From: Calothrix sp. C42_A2020_038
Lineage (GTDB): Bacteria; Cyanobacteriota; Cyanobacteriia; Cyanobacteriales; Nostocaceae
Direction of reading: 5' to 3'
DNA: 64,000 nt
NCBI GenBank assembly: GCA_015272395.1
Contig: JACYLQ010000043.1
Coordinates: 1 to 64,000, forward strand
Position numbers and translations under genes: made by a program. How positions within the stretch are numbered: the first letter of the stretch is position 1; each line of letters starts with the position of its first letter. The notes under the pieces were generated by a model. That model saw only the letters and a program-made list of their open reading frames with translations, ran no database searches and had not been told where the DNA came from. Positions 28,462-36,079 of the stretch are shown in pieces.

Positions 28462-29232
28462 ATGAACGAAAAAAGCAAGGTAATTCAAAAACTTAATGAA
28501 GTACCTTATTGGTTCCAAAAATTTGAAGTAGCTCCTGGCATTTTTACTCCTGGTGCAAATGACATCGCATATGTATGTGACCAGTTGCAATTACCTAAAG
28601 ACTTGACAGGTATGTCAGTACTTGATGTTGGTACATACGATGGGGGAATTAGCTTTGAATGTGAACGTAGGGGAGCATATAGAGTAGTCGCTTACGATCT
28701 TCCAGACCCTAGCCAAACTGGATTTAATGTCGCTAAGGAGATACTAAATTCAAAAGTTGAATATGTGCGGGGTAGCGTATACAAACTCGATCCGAAAAAA
28801 ATAGGAACTTTTGATATTGTTATATTCGCTGGTGTTCTTTATCATCTTCGATATCCATTGCTTGCCTGCGACTGTTTGAGGCTAGTGACCCAAAAGTTAT
28901 GCTTAATAGAAACTCAAGTAATTGATAATTGCTTTGTTACGCCTGATGGTACAGTCCCTCTTTACCAAGTATCACCTCAGTATGTATCTTTGCCAATCTG
29001 TCAATTCTATGAACACGGAGAACTAGGTAACGATACTTCAAACTGGTTTTCCCCAAACATTGCTGCTGTTCTGGCTTGGTTCCGGTCAGCGGGATTTGAC
29101 ATTAGTCATTTAAGTAGTTGGGGAGGGCGTGCAGCTTTTAAAGCCGAGGTCTCACAGGGCTTACCTCCGTATCAACAAAGTATTTCCTATGAAGGCTTAG
29201 TTTCTGGCAATTCAGAACTTTCTGTATTGTAG
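28462..29232 (+). CDS. Class I SAM-dependent methyltransferase (CmoB-like fold)
   Basis: 256 residues. Motif I is SVLDVGTYDGGISFE near 52-66, the acidic post-I residue is in VVAYDLPDP, and FDIVIFAGVLYHLRYPLLA is the motif resembling DUF1698/CmoB proteins. The C-terminal third contains NWFSPNIAAVLAWFRSAGF, common in this group. In a polysaccharide locus it probably methylates a sugar, but tRNA-modifying relatives share the fold. It lies 86 bp after the giant glycosyltransferase and is probably in the same operon. Confidence 0.82.
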   Translation: MNEKSKVIQKLNEVPYWFQKFEVAPGIFTPGANDIAYVCDQLQLPKDLTGMSVLDVGTYDGGISFECERRGAYRVVAYDLPDPSQTGFNVAKEILNSKVEYVRGSVYKLDPKKIGTFDIVIFAGVLYHLRYPLLACDCLRLVTQKLCLIETQVIDNCFVTPDGTVPLYQVSPQYVSLPICQFYEHGELGNDTSNWFSPNIAAVLAWFRSAGFDISHLSSWGGRAAFKAEVSQGLPPYQQSISYEGLVSGNSELSVL

Positions 29233-29602
29233 AGCAGTCAAAAATTAAAGGGATATAATATTTTATCCCTTTAACTTATTTATATAGAGCTAGGACTTAA
29301 TAAATACAAAAACAATAAATTTTTATTCATAATACTAGTAATAAATAACTACTAACTTTAAAAATAATTTGCCTCAATCTGAATAATTTCAGTTATTCAT
29401 GCAACTATAACTATTAAATATATTTTTTCCAATTTTATTGCTTTGTGGATGTGTTAGCAAAGAAAATTATGTCAAAGGCCGCGAAACATCTGTATTTTTT
29501 GGTGATTCAATTACTGAAAAAAAGCTGAAAAGCTTAATACGTAAATAGTAAATTAATTTATGCTAAGACAATGTTTAAATAAGTTATGGCACAGTTATCA
29601 CG
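29233..29602. other. Intergenic region containing a degenerate gene fragment
   Basis: 370 bp, very AT-rich. Apart from the short remnant at 29411-29548 I see no gene. The promoter of the second gmd-like gene may lie near its 3' end. Confidence 0.45.
29411..29548 (+). pseudogene. Possible remnant of a lipoprotein-type SGNH/GDSL hydrolase
   Basis: A frame of 45 codons without a usual start reads a lipoprotein-like FPILLLCGCVSKE followed by SVFFGDSITE, which matches block I of SGNH/GDSL esterases, then stops at TAG. Everything downstream of block I is missing. It may be the 5' stub of a lost gene in the polysaccharide locus. The match is short, so chance is possible. Confidence 0.35.
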
Positions 29603-30601
29603 ATGGCAAAAAAAGCACTAATCACTGGACTCACAGGACAAGACGGTTCCTACCTTGCCGAACTTCTTCTAGAAAAAGGGTATGAGGTATTTGGTTTGGT
29701 TCGTCGTTCCAGCACTAGTAACCTAGAACGTATAAACCATCTATTTGATAAAATCAAAATTGTATCTGGCGACTTACTAGACCAATGCTCCTTAATGGAT
29801 GTCATTACCGAAACTCAGCCAGATGAAATTTATAATCTTGCCTCCCAAAGTTACGTTCCCCTATCTTGGACACAACCAGCCCTAACTGCTGAGTATACTG
29901 CAATTGGTGTTTCACGTTTACTCGAATCAATCCGTCGCTGTAGACCAGATGCAAGATTTTACCAAGCATCAAGTAGCGAAGTATTTGGACAACCTGATGA
30001 GTCACCCCAAAGCGAACGTACTGCTTTTCGTCCTCGTAACCCCTATGGTGTTGCGAAAGCTTACGCGCACTGGATGACTGTTAATTATAGACAACAGTAT
30101 AACCTTTACGCTTGTTGTGGTATTACTTATACTCACGAATCTCCTCGACGCGGTACTGAGTTTGTATTTAGAAAAATTACTCGCACCGCAGCAATGATAA
30201 AACTGGGTTTAGCAAAAGAACTGCGACTTGGTAACTTGGACGCGCGACGAGATTGGTGTTACGCAAAAGATGCTGTTCATGCTATGTGGATGATGCTACA
30301 GCAAGAACAACCTGATGATTTTATTATTGCTAGTGGCGAAACTCACTCAGTAAAAGAACTCGTTGAGTGTGCTTTTAATTATCTAGATTTAAACTGGCAG
30401 GATTATGTGGTTGTAGACCCTGCATTTTATCGTCCTGACGAGCCTGTACAGTTAGTGGGTTGTATTTATAAGATCAAAGCTGAACTAAGTTGGAAGCCTC
30501 AGTACTCTTTTAAACAACTAGTGGAGTTGATGGTAGATTACGATTTACAACAGTTGGGTGGTAAACAGTTAGAACTTGAAGGTGCCTTAGTTGGTAATTG
30601 A
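29603..30601 (+). CDS. gmd: GDP-mannose 4,6-dehydratase paralogue (extended SDR)
   Basis: 332 residues. The NAD(P) motif [20 protein letters not shown] is nearly identical to that of the gene at 20744. The active-site SSSEVFG and YGVAK, and the HESPRRGTEFV phrase, are all kept, so it should be active. It is ~27 residues shorter and clearly diverged, especially in the region before the active site and at the C-terminus. It may supply the same intermediate or a different 6-deoxysugar. A terminator-like hairpin follows. Confidence 0.9.
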   Translation: MAKKALITGLTGQDGSYLAELLLEKGYEVFGLVRRSSTSNLERINHLFDKIKIVSGDLLDQCSLMDVITETQPDEIYNLASQSYVPLSWTQPALTAEYTAIGVSRLLESIRRCRPDARFYQASSSEVFGQPDESPQSERTAFRPRNPYGVAKAYAHWMTVNYRQQYNLYACCGITYTHESPRRGTEFVFRKITRTAAMIKLGLAKELRLGNLDARRDWCYAKDAVHAMWMMLQQEQPDDFIIASGETHSVKELVECAFNYLDLNWQDYVVVDPAFYRPDEPVQLVGCIYKIKAELSWKPQYSFKQLVELMVDYDLQQLGGKQLELEGALVGN

Positions 30602-31098
30602 GCAAACCGCAGAACTTATACCCCTGCTACCCCGACACCTTCACCTTGGTATCGGGGTTTGAAACGGTTAATCTTAAATTGCTCTTTCCAAGGTAGAGTT
30701 TAAAGTCAGCAAATCAACACATTTGCCTAATAATCTAACTTGATTGGGAATGATACTGAAATAAAGTAGTAATTGCACTGTATATATTTTTGACTAGTTG
30801 ATGATTCCAATTTTCAATAATACCCGTGGCGCCAACGTGAAATTACTTAAATTAAAAAACTAAAAATGTTAACTTTTGTTTCTATTCATACTAAAAATTT
30901 ATTTCAAATATGAGTAATACTTAATACTTTTATTTGTTTAAATTTGTATTGATAACCTAGATTTATCAGTAGTCGGCGCCTCTCAAACCACATAAATTTT
31001 ATCGGTGCCAGTACGAATACAGACATATCATTCCAAAGTTTGGCTAATATTGTACAGAACAAGAAAAGCCTTGATCTATTACTGGTCAGGAATAAGAT
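30602..31098. other. Intergenic region, AT-rich, with terminator
   Basis: About 500 bp. After the hairpin at 30630-30657 no gene or repeat stands out. The minus-strand frame overlapping 30904-31122 has no recognisable features. AGGAATAAG just before 31099 is the ribosome binding site of the next gene. Confidence 0.4.
30630..30660 (+). terminator. Terminator hairpin after second gmd
   Basis: Arms CCCCGACACC (30630-30639) and GGTATCGGGG (30648-30657) with one mismatch, followed by TTT. Confidence 0.6.
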
Positions 31099-33348
31099 AT
31101 GGTAACTGTAATTCAAAATCAATACAATAAGTTATATCAAAAGAACAATTTTTTTGAATGTATATTTATTTTTCTTATTTGTTTTACAGTTTATCTTTCC
31201 AATGGAATGATAATCAGCGCTTCTGATACAATTCCCAACACGTTATTAACCTTTAATTGGCTAGAAAACCATACTTTTAACTTTGATGCTTTCAAAAATG
31301 ATTTCTTTTGTCCTCCAGCAACTCGATACTCTTGTTATTTTTTTACTGAATCTAAGAATGGACACTTAGTCTCTACATATCCAATCGGAACTGCTATTAT
31401 AACTCTACCCTTATATATAATATATTACATATATCTTAAATGTATATATTATTTAGGATCGGCACCTCTCGATTTAACATCTTCGAGTTTTGAAATATAC
31501 AGAGTTTTTTTTGAAAAGTTAACAGCTGCACTTATCACAGCCATTACCGTTAGTATTTTTTACTTATCTACTAGAATAAAATTTTCTCGCAGCGTATCTT
31601 TACTTTCTACATTTATATTTGCTTTTGCCACTAATTGCTGGATGACAAGCTCTCAGGGTTTATGGCAACATACTGCATCAAATTTTGCCTTAGTGTTGAG
31701 CTTATACTGCTTATTCAAAGCTAACCAAATAGGCAGATATCAGAAAATATGGTTAGTTATTGCAGGAGTTGCTTTTGGACTTTTACCCAGTATCCGTCCC
31801 ACTAGCACTTTATATACAATTGCAGCTATCACCTATTCAGTTTTTACATACCGTTCCCAATCAATTTTCTTATTCTACGGCTTAATATCAATATTACCAG
31901 GTATTATCTGGAACTGGTATAATTTCAGTAATTTGACTGGTGGTTACACTAAAATGATTACCAAACACCCACCATATAAAGTTACATCTAATAGCTTTAC
32001 AACTGCGTTTTTTGGTACACTTATCAGTCCGAGTCGTGGATTACTAATTTACTCTCCAATAGTTTTATATTCTTTACCAGGAGTATATAAAGTTTTTCAG
32101 TCAAGAGCAGGCAAAGATGAAAAACTGATTGGATGCATGACAATTGCCGCTGTCATTTTAATTGTCAGTTATTGTTTCTCTACATATTGGTCTGCTGGAT
32201 ATTCTTACGGACCAAGGTTTATGACTGATATACTTCCTATCGCTTGCTATCTCATCGCTTATTTTGTTCAAGATTTGTTCACAACATCAAAATTTTCCAC
32301 AATATTAAGTTCATTTAATTTTAATATCATTACTTTTACAGTTGCGATAGTCTATTCTTTGTTTGTTCAATTTGTTGGAGCATTCGGCGCCAATCCAGGG
32401 GTCGAATGGAACTCACTACCCCTAATTGTAGATAAGCGTGAATACAGGTATAGACTCTGGAGTGTTAATGACAGCCAAATTGAGAGACATGCTAGAGCTG
32501 TGTTTCATAAAGTCATTAGACCACCTGTAGAACAATCAGCATATATTCAAGGTTTAAGTGGAAAAATCCAACAAATTACAGATGGTAACCAAACGATTAA
32601 CTCACCAATTTCTGTAAATCCAGGTTCCAAGCATTTGATTATAGCCAAACTTGAAAATACAGGAACATCAAGATGGTTTGGGTACCAGTCAGCATTGGAA
32701 AAAGGCGAAACAAGAGTCAGAGGTTACTTCTTGGATGATGACAACAACACAGTCAGCGAATTTCGTCTTTTTGTTTCTGGTAAACCTAAGCAACATGAAC
32801 GAACTCAGGCATTCGCTTCTGTTACTTTTCCTCAAGAACCTGGAACATATCAACTTGTACTCGATATGGTTAGTGAAGGAGTTGGTGAGTTCCCCAACCC
32901 AACAGGCGCCCCATTTTACAAGATAGATGTCAATGTCGGCAACCCACAATCACAAGATATTTCGGCATTATTATCACAAATATTTTCCCAAGAAATAAAA
33001 GTTATCAATCAAGTAGAATCATTCAACTCAGATTCAATAAACAAGATACCTTTACTGATTACAAACAAAAGTAATTTTATCTGGTCTAATACAGGGAAAT
33101 ATCCAACAAACTTCTCTTATCGCTGGTTGGCTCAAGATGGAAACATTATAGTAGCTGATGGAGAACGTACTCCACTTCCTTTTAAACTAGCTCCAGGAGA
33201 ATCAGCAGCGATTAACGCAATTATCAAAACACCATCTCAACCTGGAAAATATACTTTAGTCTTGACAATGGTACAAGAATCTGTAGCGTGGTTTAGTGAT
33301 AAATCAGACTCTCCCCAACTCGATATTTTTGTCACGTCAAAATTATAA
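31099..33348 (+). CDS. Polytopic membrane protein with two C-terminal beta domains, possible GT-C glycosyltransferase
   Basis: 749 residues. The N-terminal ~445 residues hold roughly ten to twelve hydrophobic segments (FFECIFIFLICFTVYLSNGM, then SASDTIPN in the first loop, GTAIITLPLYIIYYIYL and others). An acidic residue in the first external loop fits GT-C lipid-linked sugar transferases, but I cannot name the family. The last ~290 residues are soluble and contain two similar Ig-like stretches, around PGTYQLVLDMV and PGKYTLVLTMV, each ~100 residues after the previous. It lies inside the polysaccharide locus and could transfer sugars at the outer membrane face. Confidence 0.65.
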   Translation: MVTVIQNQYNKLYQKNNFFECIFIFLICFTVYLSNGMIISASDTIPNTLLTFNWLENHTFNFDAFKNDFFCPPATRYSCYFFTESKNGHLVSTYPIGTAIITLPLYIIYYIYLKCIYYLGSAPLDLTSSSFEIYRVFFEKLTAALITAITVSIFYLSTRIKFSRSVSLLSTFIFAFATNCWMTSSQGLWQHTASNFALVLSLYCLFKANQIGRYQKIWLVIAGVAFGLLPSIRPTSTLYTIAAITYSVFTYRSQSIFLFYGLISILPGIIWNWYNFSNLTGGYTKMITKHPPYKVTSNSFTTAFFGTLISPSRGLLIYSPIVLYSLPGVYKVFQSRAGKDEKLIGCMTIAAVILIVSYCFSTYWSAGYSYGPRFMTDILPIACYLIAYFVQDLFTTSKFSTILSSFNFNIITFTVAIVYSLFVQFVGAFGANPGVEWNSLPLIVDKREYRYRLWSVNDSQIERHARAVFHKVIRPPVEQSAYIQGLSGKIQQITDGNQTINSPISVNPGSKHLIIAKLENTGTSRWFGYQSALEKGETRVRGYFLDDDNNTVSEFRLFVSGKPKQHERTQAFASVTFPQEPGTYQLVLDMVSEGVGEFPNPTGAPFYKIDVNVGNPQSQDISALLSQIFSQEIKVINQVESFNSDSINKIPLLITNKSNFIWSNTGKYPTNFSYRWLAQDGNIIVADGERTPLPFKLAPGESAAINAIIKTPSQPGKYTLVLTMVQESVAWFSDKSDSPQLDIFVTSKL

Positions 33349-33401
33349 ATCCTTGAAAATGCATCTAACTTTTCACGTTATGTGGAAAACACCACGTAAA
33401 A

Positions 33402-33492
33402 CCTAACCCCCCAACCCCCTTCCCTACGAGGGAAGGGGGAGAACAATTGCTACCCTCTCCGATGTTGAGAGGGGTCGGGGGAGAGGTTTTAT
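33402..33492. repeat. Dispersed C/G-rich repeat (CCTAACCCC family)
   Basis: CCTAACCCCCCAACCCCCTT, a hairpin TCCCTACGAGGGA-type core, then CCCTCTCC...GGAGAGG. It abuts the truncated pseudogene at 33497. Confidence 0.65.
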
Positions 33493-33496
33493 AGAC

Positions 33497-33718
33497 GGTT
33501 CATCGACTAGCTTGGATGCAATTGAAGCTTTATTTATACCACCAGATTTACAACAAGCATTAGTAGCTTCGGAAACAGCTACAAAATATTTTACAGGATT
33601 TAGTAATACAGCCAATAAGAATATTCTACAGTGAATTGAAAGTGCAAAACGACCAGAAACTAGATTAAAACGTATTGAAAAAACTATATTTTCAGCAGAA
33701 AAAATCAGAATCCTTTAA
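33497..33718 (+). pseudogene. C-terminal remnant of a YdeI/OmpD-associated family protein with internal stop
   Basis: The frame reads SLDAIEALFIPPDLQQALVA, then TATKYFTGFSNTANKNILQ, a TGA at 33632-33634, and IESAKRPETRLKRIEKT to a TAA. YdeI-family proteins typically end with a segment of the form W-IESAKRPETR-x-RI, so the TGA replaces the expected Trp codon (TGG). The 5' half is missing and replaced by the C/G-rich repeat. It is therefore both truncated and nonsense-mutated. Confidence 0.75.
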
Positions 33719-33960
33719 TAAAAAATATTTCGTCTAATTCGTGATTACAATTACAATTTAATAACCAAGTTAACAAGTATGTATGTAGCGTCACACACCA
33801 TATTCTTGATAATCTTCATCCACTATTTTTATATCCATAGTAGTTTTATATACTTTACAACCTAATTAAGCTTTGGTACCTTTGGTCTGGTTAATAAAAT
33901 TATTACTAAGAGGTTGTTTGAAAACTATTAAGAATCTAACCCCTAACTTCCTACGCTAGG

Positions 33961-34104
33961 GTGTACACATAAAGCAGGGGTAACAGGGTTGGCAGGGGTG
34001 GAACAGAGGATTCATAGACTTGGTTTTTTGAACTCTCCCAACTCTGCCATTCCTTGATTTTCCTTACTTCCCCTGCTCCCGATGCTCTTAAGTTGTGTGT
34101 ACAC
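33961..34104. repeat. MITE-like element with nested inverted arms
   Basis: Outer arms GTGTACACA (33961-33969) and TGTGTACAC (34096-34104), inner arms GCAGGGG (33974-33980) and CCCCTGC (34070-34076). No coding sequence inside. Total ~144 bp, consistent with a small non-autonomous element or a large folded repeat. Confidence 0.5.
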
Positions 34105-34160
34105 GGTAGCCCTTATTAAGGGGGTCACGAAGGATCTTAGTATTACATTGATGGGATATA

Positions 34161-34190
34161 TGTAGAGATGTTACATGTAACATCTCTACA
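34161..34190. repeat. 30-bp perfect palindrome (GTAGAGA...TCTCTAC family)
   Basis: TGTAGAGATGTTACA followed directly by its reverse complement. Same family as 44582-44613, 46331-46355, 53433-53462. Confidence 0.9.
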
Positions 34191-34289
34191 AGATTTTGGA
34201 TATTACCTGTGTACTTCATGTACCTAAAATTTGCTGTAACTTACCACAGTATCCTGACACCATTCTAAATATTTGGATTTGTATATAAT

Positions 34290-35093
34290 ATGGTTGGTAA
34301 TGTTAGCGGTTTGCAACAAAATCAAATAAAACGTTACTGGGAATTACTTAGCGTTTTAGTAGCAAGAAACCTTAAAACTCGCTATCGCGGGTCAATTCTT
34401 GGGGTTTACTGGTCGCTATTAAATCCTTTAATTATGACCGGATTGTATACTGCAATTTTCGGCGCCACTTTTGCATCTTATTATAATAATTCTATAATTA
34501 ATTACGTCTTAGCTGCGTTTACAGGGTTGGTGGTGATCAACTTTTTTTCAGCTTCTACTTCCCAAGCACTAACTAGTGTAGTTGGAAATGGAAGTTTATT
34601 GAATAAAATAAAGCTACCTGTCAGTATTTTTCCGGTTTCTATGATTGCAGCAAATATATTTCAGTTTGCTGTTGGTGTATTCCCGTTACTAGCTTTAATG
34701 ACTTGGGTGAACTCAAAAAGCATAGTCAATGTTTTTGCACTGTTTTTTCCATTTCTCGGATTAACTTTAGTTTGTACAGGAGTTGGTTTTTTAGTCAGCG
34801 CACTGTATGTTTTTTTTCGAGATTTACCATATTTCTATGAATTAGTAGTATTTGTGCTATGGATTAGTAGTCCAGTCTTTTATCCAGCGGAAATTGTATC
34901 AGCACAAATTAAGCCTTTTTTACGACTAAATCCTCTTTCGGCAATAATTGAAAGTCTGCGCCAAATCAGTTTATCAGGTGCTTTTCCAGACTTTATCTTA
35001 ATATCTCATGCCTTACTTAGCAGTGTCGTCATGCTAACTATAGGTTGGTTTTGCTTTAAATTATGGCGACATCAATTTATGGATTTACTCTAA
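34290..35093 (+). CDS. wzm: Polysaccharide ABC exporter permease (Wzm type)
   Basis: 267 residues with about six hydrophobic segments. ABC-2 type features: an N-terminal cytoplasmic helix (KRYWELLSVLVARNLKTRYRGSILGVYW) and LNPLSAIIESLRQI near the C-terminus, common to O-antigen/teichoic-acid permeases. It exports complete lipid-linked polysaccharide across the inner membrane. The stop codon is directly followed by the ATPase gene start at 35094, indicating tight coupling. Confidence 0.9.
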   Translation: MVGNVSGLQQNQIKRYWELLSVLVARNLKTRYRGSILGVYWSLLNPLIMTGLYTAIFGATFASYYNNSIINYVLAAFTGLVVINFFSASTSQALTSVVGNGSLLNKIKLPVSIFPVSMIAANIFQFAVGVFPLLALMTWVNSKSIVNVFALFFPFLGLTLVCTGVGFLVSALYVFFRDLPYFYELVVFVLWISSPVFYPAEIVSAQIKPFLRLNPLSAIIESLRQISLSGAFPDFILISHALLSSVVMLTIGWFCFKLWRHQFMDLL

Positions 35094-35855
35094 ATGGAAG
35101 TAATACGTTTAAATCAAGTTTCTCTCTGGAGAAGAACGCAAGAAGAATTTTCCTACGACCTCAAGAAAACAATTTTATCAATCCTCGAAGGTAAATATCA
35201 TAAAGCCGCAAAGCGATTAGTATTAAATAATCTAAACTTAGTCATCAATTCTGGTGAAAAAATTGGAATAATCGGAGCGAATGGCGCCGGGAAATCTACA
35301 CTACTAAAAGTTATTTGTGGAATTTTAGTGCCGACAACTGGAAGTGTTAGAACACGCGGTCTGATAGCTCCTTTAATTGAATTGGGAGCAGGATTAGACC
35401 CAGAACTCTCAGTTCTTGATAATATTATGCTTTATGGTGTTATGTTAGGCTATTCTAAAACCGAAATGCGTGCGCGAGTCCAATCAATTTTAGATTTTGC
35501 CGAGTTACAAGACTATGCTCTTATCCCAGTTAAAGGATTGTCTTCTGGAATGGTAGCAAGGTTAGGATTTGCAATCGCTACAGATGTACAACCCGATATA
35601 TTAATATTAGATGAAGTTTTATCAGTAGGAGATGAAAGCTTTAAGAATAAGTGCCATAAACGCATGGATAAATTTTGGAATGAGAATACAACTATTTTAG
35701 TAGTATCACACGATTTAGAGTTTGTACAAAAGTCTTGTAATCAAGCTATATGGTTAGATAAAGGGAAAATTCGATTTATCGGTAAAGCCGATGAAGCTGT
35801 AGAGCTCTATTTAAAAATTCAAAATTTAAAATCCAAAAAGTTAAACTGCATTTAA
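35094..35855 (+). CDS. wzt: Polysaccharide ABC exporter ATP-binding protein, short Wzt form
   Basis: 253 residues. Walker A is GANGAGKST, the signature is the degenerate GLSSGMVARLGF, and Walker B is ILILDEVLSVGD, typical of exporters of the Wzt/TagH/KpsT group. It lacks the C-terminal binding domain carried by the other Wzt-like protein at 21843. An N-terminal extension (WRRTQEEFSYDLKKTILSIL) is common in this branch. It starts one base after the wzm stop. Two ATPases for one visible permease is unusual. Confidence 0.9.
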   Translation: MEVIRLNQVSLWRRTQEEFSYDLKKTILSILEGKYHKAAKRLVLNNLNLVINSGEKIGIIGANGAGKSTLLKVICGILVPTTGSVRTRGLIAPLIELGAGLDPELSVLDNIMLYGVMLGYSKTEMRARVQSILDFAELQDYALIPVKGLSSGMVARLGFAIATDVQPDILILDEVLSVGDESFKNKCHKRMDKFWNENTTILVVSHDLEFVQKSCNQAIWLDKGKIRFIGKADEAVELYLKIQNLKSKKLNCI

Positions 35856-36007
35856 ATATAGTTTCTAATTTTTATTATCCCTCTTCTGTCACTCTCCGAA
35901 TTCAATAAATAATTGGTTGTTTGGCTCTTTGTTGATTTTGAATTGATAGACTTGCCGGTGCCTACAAGAAGAGGTAAAACTGCGAATAATTTAGTTTTGA
36001 AGTTCAT
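35852..36007 (-). CDS. Possible 51-residue secreted peptide
   Basis: Starts MNFKTKLFAVLPLLVGTG, which resembles a signal peptide, with GGAAG 7 bp upstream. The rest is polar (SINSKSTKSQTTNYLLNSES) and unrecognised. It overlaps the convergent wzt stop by 4 bp. It may be a real small gene or a truncated signal-peptide remnant. Confidence 0.3.
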   Translation of the reverse strand: MNFKTKLFAVLPLLVGTGKSINSKSTKSQTTNYLLNSESDRRGIIKIRNYI

Positions 36008-36079
36008 AATTTTAGCTTCCTTTTTGGTAAGTAAAGTGTGCAGTTTATTAGTTAAGGATTTAATTATGTAGAAAGATAA

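Larger units (their letters stand above)
33719..34289. other. Intergenic region with MITE-like element and palindrome
   Basis: 570 bp without a gene. It carries an inverted-repeat structure at 33954-34110 and a perfect 30-bp palindrome at 34161-34190. The promoter of the export operon at 34290 should lie after the palindrome. Confidence 0.55.

Noticed and set aside
18961-35855. Heterocyst envelope polysaccharide (HEP) island
   Set aside because: Gene types are compatible, but I see no gene specific to the HEP pathway, so only a general surface-polysaccharide assignment is made.
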